Source: Candidatus Latescibacterota bacterium (GTDB lineage Bacteria > Latescibacterota > 4484-107 > B68-G9). From it: a DNA stretch of 11,080 bases. Positions within the stretch are counted from its first letter, which is position 1. Every line of letters starts with the position of its first letter. Below are positions 1 through 6,215 of the stretch, in pieces. The translations under genes were made by a program, and so were the position numbers. The stretch is taken from assembly GCA_012962735.1 (NCBI GenBank), contig DTXA01000385.1:1-11080 (forward strand), written 5' to 3'. The notes beneath the pieces were generated by a model. It searched no databases. It was not told where the DNA came from and saw only the letters and a program-made list of their open reading frames with translations.

Positions 1-1459
1 CCTCTGGACCGAACGTGAAAGGCTTCGAAGCCGTAGGCTATGGGCGGGGGCAGCGGGGCTGTTCATTTTGGGGATAACCCCTTATCTGTACCTCCCCCTG
101 CGCTCCCGTCTGAACCCTGTCTTCGTCTGGAGCCCCATCCGGAACCTCTCGGACCTCTGGGATCACATCTCCGGCCGGGAGTACGGCCCCAGGATGTTCT
201 CGTTTCCCCTCTTTATGGTCCTGGGTAATTTGAAGGGGTACGCCCGGCTGCTGTGGGGGGAGTTCGGGATAGGGTTGGCGCTTCTCCTCACGGGGATCTG
301 GGCTCTGCGCCGGGACGTGGGGCTTTTGGGGCTGTTGGGTGCGACATGGGCGCTGGACGTGGCCTTCGGGGCGAACTACGATGTGAGCGACGTGGAGGTG
401 TTCTTCCTTCCTTCGCTTTTCGCCGTGGCTCTGGTCGTGGCGAGGGGATTGGCATGGGCCTGGGGGAGGGTGCGGTTCAGGGCCGCCATAGCAGTGCTTT
501 CGGCCTTCCTTCCCGCCTGGGGTTTCTCGGCCCACTTCCACAGGTGCGACCTCCACAACAACCGCATAGCGAGAAAGTTCGGGGAAGATGTACTGCACAA
601 CCTGGCCCCGGGCGCTTTGCTTTTGACCCGGGGGGACGATATGGCCTTCATCCTGCTATACCTGCAGAAGGTGGAGGGAGTAATGCCAAACGTGACGGTG
701 GTCAGCCGGAACAGCCGGGCTTTGAGCGAGCCTTACGGCCCGGACTACCGGTGGCTCTCCCCCAGGGACAAGGCCCTACGCAGGAGGTGGAGGGAGCTGA
801 AGTGGCTCTCGAAGGGGAAGCGGCCGGTGTACTATGAGGTCAAGGCCGACGTTCCCGCGATCCCCAGGGTGCGGCCCTTCCCGGATGGGCTGGTCTTCCG
901 AGCCCTGCGCGAGGGGGAGGACGTCCCGGACCCCTTGGAGTTCTGGCGGAGGTGCGACATAGATTCCTTAGAACGACTGCCCTTCCATAAGGATATCTGG
1001 GTTCGTAAGATCCTCTCGAACTATCGCCTGGCCCAGGGCGAGGCGTATCTGGCGGCCGGGGATACAGCCAGAGCTGCGGCGGCCTTCGAGCGTATGGCCG
1101 AGCTTGTCCCGGATTCTAAGACAGTGCAGCACAACGTGGGGGTGCTTTTCTACCGGCTCGGGGACTTGGAAGAAGCTCGGGAACATCTCCTCCGTGCCGT
1201 CCGCCTGGACCCCCGGAACGCTGGAGCCCGCTATCTCTTAGGACGGTCCTTTGAGCGCTTGGGCGCATTTCAGGAAGCCCTGAGTTGGTACAGGGAAGCC
1301 CTGAGGTGGGGATTTCCCGAGGACCGTGTCTTCGACGCCATGGGCGCGGTGTACGCCGAGATGGGAAGGATCGAGGAAGCCCGAAGGTGGTGGAGAAGGG
1401 CTTTGGAGGTTAATCCTTATAACGCAGAGGCCCGTAGAAACCTGTCCGAGTCAAGATGA
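1..1459 (+). CDS. DUF2723 (GT-C-like) membrane glycosyltransferase with C-terminal TPR repeats, 5' partial
   Basis: The reading frame is open from the left edge (first full codon at base 2) to the TGA at 1457-1459, so the start and the N-terminal membrane helices lie outside the window. An ATG at 68 falls inside a conserved stretch and is not a likely start. The segment GITPYLYLPLRS followed by NPVFVWS and the later NYDVSDVEVFFLP match the DUF2723 family, whose human member TMEM260 is a protein O-mannosyltransferase of the GT-C fold. Hydrophobic segments around bases 240-550 fit further membrane helices. After a soluble linker, bases about 1015-1455 encode roughly four tetratricopeptide repeats (for example GDTARAAAAFERMAELVPDS and GDLEEAREHLLRAVRLDPRN), normally a protein-interaction platform. 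The 3' end overlaps hflX by 4 bp, suggesting translational coupling. The family call is fairly firm. Sugar donor and acceptor are unknown, and transferase activity is inferred from the family. Confidence 0.8.
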   Translation, partial: LWTERERLRSRRLWAGAAGLFILGITPYLYLPLRSRLNPVFVWSPIRNLSDLWDHISGREYGPRMFSFPLFMVLGNLKGYARLLWGEFGIGLALLLTGIWALRRDVGLLGLLGATWALDVAFGANYDVSDVEVFFLPSLFAVALVVARGLAWAWGRVRFRAAIAVLSAFLPAWGFSAHFHRCDLHNNRIARKFGEDVLHNLAPGALLLTRGDDMAFILLYLQKVEGVMPNVTVVSRNSRALSEPYGPDYRWLSPRDKALRRRWRELKWLSKGKRPVYYEVKADVPAIPRVRPFPDGLVFRALREGEDVPDPLEFWRRCDIDSLERLPFHKDIWVRKILSNYRLAQGEAYLAAGDTARAAAAFERMAELVPDSKTVQHNVGVLFYRLGDLEEAREHLLRAVRLDPRNAGARYLLGRSFERLGAFQEALSWYREALRWGFPEDRVFDAMGAVYAEMGRIEEARRWWRRALEVNPYNAEARRNLSESR

Positions 1460-2544
1460 AGGAAAAGGCCCTCTTGGTCGGGGTGCTCCTGCCGTGGCAG
1501 GACCCCATGTCCGTCGGGGATTCCCTCGAAGAGCTCGCCCGTCTCGCAGATACCGCCGGAGCGGAGGTGATCGGAAAGGTGGTACAACGCAGGGACCGTA
1601 TAGACCCGGCGTATTACATCGGAAGGGGCAAGGCGGAGGAGATATCCGTCAAGGTGAGGGAACTGGAGGTGGACCTCGTGATCTTCGACGAGGATCTATC
1701 TCCCGCCCAGATGCGCAACTTAGAGGGGCTCATACCTGCCAAGATCGTAGACCGTAGCGGACTTATCCTTGACATCTTCGCCAGGAGGGCTAGGACCAAG
1801 GAGGCCAAGGTCCAGGTGGAGCTGGCACAGCTCAAGTACCTCCTCCCCCGCCTCACCCGTCAGTGGACCCACCTCTCCCGCCAAGTGGGCGGTATAGGCA
1901 CGAGGGGCCCCGGAGAGACTCAACTGGAGGTGGACCGGAGGAGGGTGCGCCAGCGCATCTGGAAGCTCGCCCGGGAGCTGGAGCGGATAGAACTGGCCAG
2001 GGCCGTGCGCCGGAGGGGGAGGGAGGGGATGTTCCGGGTGGCGCTTGTAGGATATACTAACACTGGAAAATCCACCCTGCTCAACGCCCTGACCCGTGCG
2101 GACGCCTTTATAGAGGACCGGCTATTCGCCACCTTGGACGCAACTACCAGGAGGATGTGGGTGGACGGCCAGGTGGTGCTCTTGACCGACACCGTGGGCT
2201 TCATCCGCAGGCTCCCGCCGCATCTCATCGCCTCGTTCCGCAGTACCTTAGAAGAGGTCATGGAGGCCGATCTTCTGCTCCACGTGGCAGATGTGAGCCA
2301 TCCGGCCTGCGAGGAGCAGATAGCTCTCGTGAGGGAGGTATTGGAGGACCTGGGAGCTGGCGAAACTCCGAGCATATTGGTGCTCAATAAGGTGGACCTC
2401 CTGATGCATCCGGGGTTTTTGGAGCGGATGCTTTTACAGCATCCCGGAGCTGTCCCGATCTCCGCCTGGGAGGGGACCGGGCTGGAGGATCTGCGCAAGG
2501 CCATCTCAGGGTATATAGAGCGTAAGCGGTCAGCCAGAAGCTGA
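1456..2544 (+). CDS. hflX: GTPase HflX, ribosome-associated
   Basis: This 362-residue protein is a P-loop GTPase of the HflX family, which binds the 50S subunit and is known in other bacteria to split or rescue stalled ribosomes under stress. The N-terminal HflX domain shows the family pattern YYIGRGKAEEI (about 54-63), DEDLSPAQMRNLE (78-90) and a glycine-rich linker GGIGTRGPGETQLE (145-158). The GTPase motifs follow in order: G1 GYTNTGKST (199-207), the G2 region ATLDATTRR (225-233), G3 DTVGF (245-249), G4 NKVD (311-314) and G5 SAW (336-338). It is shorter than the E. coli protein (426 residues), mainly at the termini. The ATG at 1456 overlaps the upstream TGA, and no strong Shine-Dalgarno is visible, so translation is probably coupled to the preceding gene. 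No key residue appears missing. Confidence 0.95.
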   Translation: MKEKALLVGVLLPWQDPMSVGDSLEELARLADTAGAEVIGKVVQRRDRIDPAYYIGRGKAEEISVKVRELEVDLVIFDEDLSPAQMRNLEGLIPAKIVDRSGLILDIFARRARTKEAKVQVELAQLKYLLPRLTRQWTHLSRQVGGIGTRGPGETQLEVDRRRVRQRIWKLARELERIELARAVRRRGREGMFRVALVGYTNTGKSTLLNALTRADAFIEDRLFATLDATTRRMWVDGQVVLLTDTVGFIRRLPPHLIASFRSTLEEVMEADLLLHVADVSHPACEEQIALVREVLEDLGAGETPSILVLNKVDLLMHPGFLERMLLQHPGAVPISAWEGTGLEDLRKAISGYIERKRSARS

Positions 2545-2567
2545 CTGTGAACGCTTACTGTAAAGCG
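2522..2567 (+). promoter_or_regulatory. nested and competing hairpins at the hflX 3' end
   Basis: GTCAGC (2529-2534) can pair with GCTGAC (2540-2545) around a 5-base loop, with the hflX stop codon in the 3' arm. Outside it, GTAAGCG (2522-2528) can pair with CGCTTAC (2552-2558). CGCTT (2552-2556) can instead pair with AAGCG (2563-2567), so two folds are mutually exclusive. No T-run directly follows, so it is not a classical intrinsic terminator. A role as processing site or weak attenuator before the next gene is only a guess. Confidence 0.35.
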
Positions 2568-2584
2568 CTAAGAGGAGGCCCTTT

Positions 2585-3073
2585 TTGACGGAACACATTC
2601 CGGCTGAGGTGGTGGTGTTCCTGATAGCGACCGTGCCCATAGCTGAGCTCAGGGGAGCCATACCCTGGGCCTTAGCCCCTCCGCCGGTGGGGGGAGGGTT
2701 GAGCTGGCAGGAGGCCTATTTCTGGGCGGTCATGGGGAACCTCCTGCCGGTCCCCTTCCTCTTGGGACTTTTGGAACCGCTTTCGGAGCGCCTGTGCAGG
2801 TGGGGACCTATGGACAGGTTCTTCGGATGGCTCTTCGCCCGCACCCGGAGGCGGGGACGGCTTGTGGAGAGATACGGCCCCATCGGGCTTGTGCTGTTCG
2901 TAGGGATACCCCTCCCCGTGACGGGGGCATGGACCGGAACCATTGCGGCGTTTCTGTTCGGGGTTCCGTTCCGCAGAGCTTTTCCGGCCATAGTCTTAGG
3001 TGTGCTCTTAGCTGGGGCGATCGTTATCTCGGCTTCATTGGGGATTTTGGGGGTAGCTAGGGTATTCATATAA
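2585..3073 (+). CDS. COG2426 / small multidrug export-type membrane protein
   Basis: A 162-residue polytopic membrane protein of the family catalogued as small multi-drug export protein (Sm_multidrug_ex, COG2426). The name comes from weak early evidence, and the true transport role is not established. Visible family marks are ELRGAIP at 21-27 in the first helix, a second helix around 43-62, a basic cytoplasmic loop (RTRRRGRLVERYG, 86-98), and PLPVTGAWTG at 109-118 leading into the third and fourth hydrophobic segments (119-160). The start is a TTG at 2585. It is supported by a strong AGAGGAGG at 2571-2578, six bases upstream, and by the fact that the first helix begins almost at once. It sits 40 bp after hflX and 28 bp before the radical SAM gene, all on the + strand. 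Confidence 0.8.
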   Translation: MTEHIPAEVVVFLIATVPIAELRGAIPWALAPPPVGGGLSWQEAYFWAVMGNLLPVPFLLGLLEPLSERLCRWGPMDRFFGWLFARTRRRGRLVERYGPIGLVLFVGIPLPVTGAWTGTIAAFLFGVPFRRAFPAIVLGVLLAGAIVISASLGILGVARVFI

Positions 3074-3101
3074 GAGCCCTTGTAACAAGAGAGAGGGAGT
3101 T

Positions 3102-4541
3102 ATGAAGGTTCTCCTAGTCAACCCCAACCGCATGCGCCCGGTGGTGGCCCCCCTTGCCCTGGAGTACATAGTCCAGGGGCTCAGGGGAGAGGGCATAGAA
3201 TATGACATCTTGGACCTCGCCTTCTCCGAGGACCCCAGGGCCGACATAGCCCGGTACTTCTCCGGCAACTCCCCGGCGGCCATAGGGGTCACGGTCCGCA
3301 ATACGGACGATTGCTACTACCTCAGCGGGGACTTCGTATTGGAGAGGACGAAGGAGATAACGGACGAGATAAGGCGCCATACCGATGTCCCCCTCATCTT
3401 GGGGGGCGTGGGCTTCTCGGCCATGCCGGAGGCGGTTATAAGCTACTTGAAGGCCGACTTTGGGATAGTTGGGGAGGGAGAGGAGGCCTTTCCCCGGCTC
3501 CTGCGTGCCCTTCGAGGGGATGGGGACCTATCCGAAGTACCTGGCCTGATCTATAGGACAGAAGACGGACTTGTGCGGAATCCTATCCGATACATAGACC
3601 TAGGGGAACGCAACCTAAGCCATAGGGGCGCCGTAGATAACCTCAGGTATTTCTGTGAGGGGGGGATGGCAGGGTTCGAGACCAAGCGGGGCTGCGACCG
3701 GAGGTGTATCTACTGCTTGGACCCGGTCTCCAAGGGGCGATGGGTCCGCCTCCGCCCACCGGAGGACGTGGCCGACGAGATAGAGCGCCTCCTGAGCATG
3801 GGGATCACCCACTTCCACACATGCGACTCCGAGTTCAACGTCCCCGAGTTCCACGCTGTAGCCGTATGCGAGGAGCTGGTGCGCAGGGGCCTCGGGGATA
3901 AGATAAAATGGTATGCCTACGCATCCCCCCGTCCCTTCTCGGAGGAACTTGCATCTCTGATGAAGAGGGCCGGGTGTGTGGGGATAGACTTCGGAGTCGA
4001 CCACGGGGACGAGGGCATGTTGGAGCGGCTGGGAAGGGACTTCGGACCCGAGGCCCTGGAAAAGGCCGTGGGACTCTGCAGAAGATACGGGATAGTCTGT
4101 ATGTTCGACCTCCTTTTAGGTGGCCCTGGGGAGACCGGAAATACCCTGCGGGGGGCCATCGAGCAGATGCTCAGGCTCGCTCCCGACAGGGTAGGAGTGG
4201 CCCTCGGGGTAAGATTATACCCCAACACCAGGTTGGCTGAGCTCGTCGTGGAGGAGGGTTTCACACCCGAGAACCCGAACCTTCGGGGGCAGGTGGATGA
4301 CAACCCGGATTGGCTTCGTCCGGTCTTTTACCTATCACGAGACTTAGGGGAGAACCCCGCCGAGTACGTGGGGGGCATCATCAGGGGGGACAAGAGGTTC
4401 TTTTTCCCCTCCCGGGAGGATATAAGGCGCAATTACAACTACAACGAGAACCAAGTCCTGGTCGAGGCCATACAGAGGGGGTACAGGGGAGCGTTCTGGG
4501 ATATCCTTAGAAGGCTTGCGGAGGGAGAAGGTGCCGGGTAA
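3102..4541 (+). CDS. B12-binding-domain radical SAM protein
   Basis: This 479-residue protein has an N-terminal Rossmann-like cobalamin-binding-type domain (about 1-145: KVLLVNPN at 2-9, PLILGGVGFSAMPE at 97-110, GIVGEGEEAFPRLL at 121-134). A radical SAM barrel follows, with the 4Fe-4S ligands C198, C202 and C205 in CDRRCIYC, and GGPGET at 340-345. The remaining 60 or so residues form a C-terminal extension. The classical DxHxxG cobalamin motif is absent, as in many class B radical SAM proteins, including the tryptophan methyltransferase TsrM. B12 is therefore probably bound base-off or without a histidine ligand, if it is bound at all. Substrate is unknown: methyl transfer to unactivated carbon is the commonest activity of the class. 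The ATG at 3102 follows a GAGGGAG a few bases upstream. The next gene starts inside its last codons, pointing to a shared amino-acid or peptide substrate or pathway. Confidence 0.88.
   Translation: MKVLLVNPNRMRPVVAPLALEYIVQGLRGEGIEYDILDLAFSEDPRADIARYFSGNSPAAIGVTVRNTDDCYYLSGDFVLERTKEITDEIRRHTDVPLILGGVGFSAMPEAVISYLKADFGIVGEGEEAFPRLLRALRGDGDLSEVPGLIYRTEDGLVRNPIRYIDLGERNLSHRGAVDNLRYFCEGGMAGFETKRGCDRRCIYCLDPVSKGRWVRLRPPEDVADEIERLLSMGITHFHTCDSEFNVPEFHAVAVCEELVRRGLGDKIKWYAYASPRPFSEELASLMKRAGCVGIDFGVDHGDEGMLERLGRDFGPEALEKAVGLCRRYGIVCMFDLLLGGPGETGNTLRGAIEQMLRLAPDRVGVALGVRLYPNTRLAELVVEEGFTPENPNLRGQVDDNPDWLRPVFYLSRDLGENPAEYVGGIIRGDKRFFFPSREDIRRNYNYNENQVLVEAIQRGYRGAFWDILRRLAEGEGAG
4520..4525 (+). promoter_or_regulatory. 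ribosome binding site deciding the racemase start
   Basis: GGAGGG lies five bases before the GTG at 4531. An earlier in-frame TTG at 4516 has only a poorly spaced AAGG before it and would add five residues not expected in the family, so the GTG start is preferred. Confidence 0.6.
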
Positions 4542-5241
4542 GGTCTTAGGGGTGTTGGGGGGAATGGGACCTGAGGCCACGGTGGCCTTTTTGGCCAAGG
4601 TGGTGGAGAAGACGCCTGCCGAGAGGGACCAGGACCATCTCCACGTGGTCGTAGATATGGACCCTTCTGTCCCGGACCGGACCGATGCCCTTCTGTCCGG
4701 AAGGACCGGTCCGGTCGTAGAGGCGCTTAGCCGGATGGCCAGGCGCTTGGTCGGGATGGGCGCGGAACTTTTAGCTATCCCTTGCAACACAGCCCACGTA
4801 TTTCTGGACGAGATACGTGAGGCGGTCCCGGTTCCGGTGTTGGATATGATTGGGGAGGTGGTGGAGACTGTAACTGGGGCCACTTCCCACCTCGAGCGGG
4901 TGGGCCTTTTGGCCACGACCGGGACGATGCGGAGTGGCCTGTATCGCAGGCGCTTCTCCGAGTTCGGGGTTGAGGTCTTAGAACCTCCCTTCCCGGACCA
5001 GGGACGGCTGATGAAAGGAATTCGGGCCATTAAGGCCGGAAAGCATGAAGAAGCCCTGAAGTCCTTCCGAGATGTGGCTGGAAACCTATCCGAGGCTGGC
5101 GCCCAAGTCCTTGTAACCGGGTGCACAGAACTCTCCCTTTTGCTTCCCCGCTGGGAGCCCCCTGTACCGTGTTTCGATGCCCTGGACATTCTGGCCGAGG
5201 CAGCCGTGCGGGAGGCGTTGAAGTCAGCTACTGCCGACTAA
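4531..5241 (+). CDS. aspartate/glutamate racemase family protein
   Basis: A 236-residue PLP-independent amino acid racemase of the Asp/Glu racemase family, which interconverts L- and D-amino acids with two cysteines acting as acid and base. With the GTG start the protein begins MPGKVLGVLGGMGPEAT, the classic N-terminus of the family. Both catalytic cysteines are present: PCNTAH (C85) and VTGCTEL (C198). Other family marks are DRTDAL near 50-55 and GTMRSGLY near 131-138. Length is normal for the family. The specific substrate (aspartate, glutamate, or a related amino acid such as cysteate) cannot be told from sequence. The gene overlaps the end of the radical SAM gene by 11 bp, suggesting coupled expression. 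Its last codons and TAA stop lie in a perfect hairpin (5231-5250), so the C-terminal residues may come from an inserted element. An alternative TTG start at 4516 gives 241 residues. Confidence 0.9.
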   Translation: MPGKVLGVLGGMGPEATVAFLAKVVEKTPAERDQDHLHVVVDMDPSVPDRTDALLSGRTGPVVEALSRMARRLVGMGAELLAIPCNTAHVFLDEIREAVPVPVLDMIGEVVETVTGATSHLERVGLLATTGTMRSGLYRRRFSEFGVEVLEPPFPDQGRLMKGIRAIKAGKHEEALKSFRDVAGNLSEAGAQVLVTGCTELSLLLPRWEPPVPCFDALDILAEAAVREALKSATAD

Positions 5242-5250
5242 AGTCGGCAG
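5231..5250 (+). repeat. perfect 8-bp inverted repeat containing the racemase stop codon
   Basis: CTGCCGAC (5231-5238) and GTCGGCAG (5243-5250) are perfectly complementary around the loop TAAA. The stop codon of the racemase gene occupies 5239-5241, in the loop. The following bases CTTGTCCTTCC are pyrimidine-rich but not a true T-run, so it could act as a weak terminator, or be the left hairpin of the proposed element. Confidence 0.75.
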
Positions 5251-5291
5251 CTTGTCCTTCCATAATTTATGTCCTTATTGCCCGCCTCGAG

Positions 5292-5357
5292 GCACTATTT
5301 CAACCTCCTGAGGGAGGAGGATACGAAAGTCAAGAGGGGAAGGAGGTGAAATAGCGC
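5292..5357 (+). repeat. long bulged stem-loop with Shine-Dalgarno-like loop
   Basis: Bases 5295-5302 pair with 5347-5354 (8 bp). After a single bulged A at 5303, bases 5304-5309 pair with 5341-5346 (6 bp). Two more G-C pairs (5292-5293 with 5356-5357) add on beyond one mismatch. The 31-base loop is almost all purine and carries GGAGGAGG (5313-5320). A smaller alternative hairpin, CCTCC (5304-5308) with GGAGG (5313-5317), competes with the long one and would hide that purine tract. This switch-like arrangement is seen directly; its function is unknown. Confidence 0.6.
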
Positions 5358-5363
5358 ATTTTT

Positions 5364-5380
5364 CCGCCTAAAGCAGGCGG
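5364..5380 (+). repeat. 6-bp inverted repeat just upstream of lysE
   Basis: CCGCCT (5364-5369) and AGGCGG (5375-5380) pair around AAAGC. Its centre resembles the hairpin at 5231-5250 (both read CCG, one base, CTAAAG). It ends 20 bases before the lysE ATG and is preceded by a short T-run (5359-5363). Confidence 0.6.
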
Positions 5381-5399
5381 TCTCCTGCGCCTGTCTTCT

Positions 5400-6023
5400 A
5401 TGAAGCTGTTCGCCCTTGTCCTGTCGTGGGTTCTTGTGAGCTTTTCGGGGGTTCTCTCGCCCGGCCCTCTATCGGCCATGGCCTTCGCAGGTGGCATAAG
5501 GTGGGGATTTCGTGCGGGGCCTCTGCTGAGCACGGGCCACGCCTTAGCCGAGCTGGGGCTCATAGGAGGATTGGCCTTAGGCCTCGGGAAGGCTCTCCGA
5601 GGGGACACAGTGGCCCAGATGGTGGCCGTGCTCGGCGGGGGCTTCCTCCTCTGGATGGGGTACGGCCTGATCAGGGACGCCCGACGGGGAAACATAGAGC
5701 TCGGACAAACTCGAGGGCAGGTCGCCCCCCTACCCGCCGGAGCCCTCTTGAGCGTCTTTAACCCCTTCTGGCTTATATGGTGGGCCACTGTCGGTGTGGT
5801 GTATATGGGGAAATTCCTCGGGTACGGGTTACTCGGCCTGGGGATTTTCTACATCAGCCACATCCTGACCGACTATGGGTGGCTGAGCGTCCTCTCGTTG
5901 GCCGGCTCCTCCGGAGGGCGGGTCCTTGGCGGAAAGGTCCATCGGGCAGCCCTTTATATCTGCGGGGGGTTCCTGATGGTGGTCGGGGTATATTTCCTCG
6001 GCTCCGAGTTTCAAGCATTTTGA
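5400..6023 (+). CDS. LysE family translocator (amino acid exporter)
   Basis: A 207-residue inner-membrane protein of the LysE/RhtB superfamily, which exports amino acids such as lysine, arginine, threonine or homoserine in characterised members. Family marks are LSPGP (19-23) after the first helix, GHALAELGLIGGLALGLG (46-63), GGGFLLWMGYGLIRDARRG (79-97), and NPFWLIWWATVG (121-132). About six hydrophobic segments are visible, and the length is typical. The ATG at 5400 gives the standard N-terminus, but the 20 bases before it are pyrimidine-rich with no Shine-Dalgarno. The frame upstream closes at a TAG (5352-5354) with no better start in between. This is unusual among its neighbours and may reflect a lost or displaced ribosome binding site. 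Location after a racemase gene suggests export of an amino acid or derivative, but the substrate is not determined. Confidence 0.88.
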   Translation: MKLFALVLSWVLVSFSGVLSPGPLSAMAFAGGIRWGFRAGPLLSTGHALAELGLIGGLALGLGKALRGDTVAQMVAVLGGGFLLWMGYGLIRDARRGNIELGQTRGQVAPLPAGALLSVFNPFWLIWWATVGVVYMGKFLGYGLLGLGIFYISHILTDYGWLSVLSLAGSSGGRVLGGKVHRAALYICGGFLMVVGVYFLGSEFQAF

Positions 6024-6214
6024 AAGGAAAGAACTTGACAAGAAACCAGATAGGATGTATTTTTGAATAGGATGATGGACGAAACGATCAAAAAGAAGAG
6101 GACGGCCACAGAAGGCTTAATTTAGCCCTATAGAAGAGGAATCAAGCTGGATATGTCTTCGACGATGATAAGCTCGGCCCAGGAGCCTCTCGCTATACTT
6201 GAATCGAAGCTTTA
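6024..6214 (+). other. intergenic region with promoter and possible leader ORF
   Basis: This is the longest non-coding gap in the window and is more AT-rich than the flanking genes. It holds a sigma70-like promoter near its left end and a possible 20-codon ORF at its right end. Another 17-codon ORF (ATG at 6072 or 6075 to TAG at 6123-6125) has no convincing ribosome binding site. No strong hairpin terminator for lysE and no RNA gene was recognised. Confidence 0.6.
6035..6063 (+). promoter_or_regulatory. predicted sigma70-type promoter
   Basis: A perfect -35 box TTGACA (6035-6040) is followed after exactly 17 bases by TATTTT (6058-6063), which matches the -10 consensus at four of six positions. 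It lies in the only sizeable AT-rich gap and points toward the barrel protein gene and smc, so transcripts would carry a leader of about 145 bases. Confidence 0.55.
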
Positions 6215-6215
6215 A
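6153..6215 (+). CDS. possible 20-aa leader peptide ORF, coupled to the next gene
   Basis: ATG at 6153 opens a 20-codon frame (MSSTMISSAQ then EPLAILESKL) ending in TAA at 6213-6215, which overlaps the ATG of the next gene as TAATG. AGAGGA at 6135-6140 is a plausible though distant ribosome binding site. The downstream gene lacks a good site of its own, so the short ORF could supply ribosomes by coupling. The overlap may also be chance, and nothing is known of the peptide. Confidence 0.25.
   Translation: MSSTMISSAQEPLAILESKL

Larger units (their letters stand above)
5231..5380. mobile_element. possible palindrome-flanked IS200/IS605-derived element (no transposase)
   Basis: This 150-base stretch covers the end of the racemase gene and most of the 5242-5399 gap. 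It is bounded by two hairpins with similar cores (CCGACTAAAGTCGG on the left, CCGCCTAAAGCAGGCGG on the right). Between them are a GCCTCGAGGC palindrome at 5284-5293 and a long bulged helix. IS200/IS605 insertion sequences and their non-autonomous derivatives carry such subterminal hairpins, recognised by a Y1 transposase, and IS200 also has an inner hairpin that hides the tnpA ribosome binding site. There is no transposase ORF, and the exact ends cannot be placed without a second copy. The alternative is an ordinary terminator plus an untranslated leader for lysE. The mobile origin is inference. Confidence 0.35.

Noticed and set aside
3078..3090. CTTGTAACAAG palindrome before the radical SAM gene
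   Set aside because: The arms leave only a one-base centre, so it cannot form a hairpin, and there is no operator consensus.
4344..5189. 281-codon - strand frame across the radical SAM and racemase genes
   Set aside because: Low-complexity Ser/Arg/Pro translation with no recognisable motif, opposite two well-supported genes.
6072..6125. 17-codon ORF (MMDETIKKKR...) just after the promoter
   Set aside because: Its start lies within a few bases of the expected transcript start and has no usable ribosome binding site.
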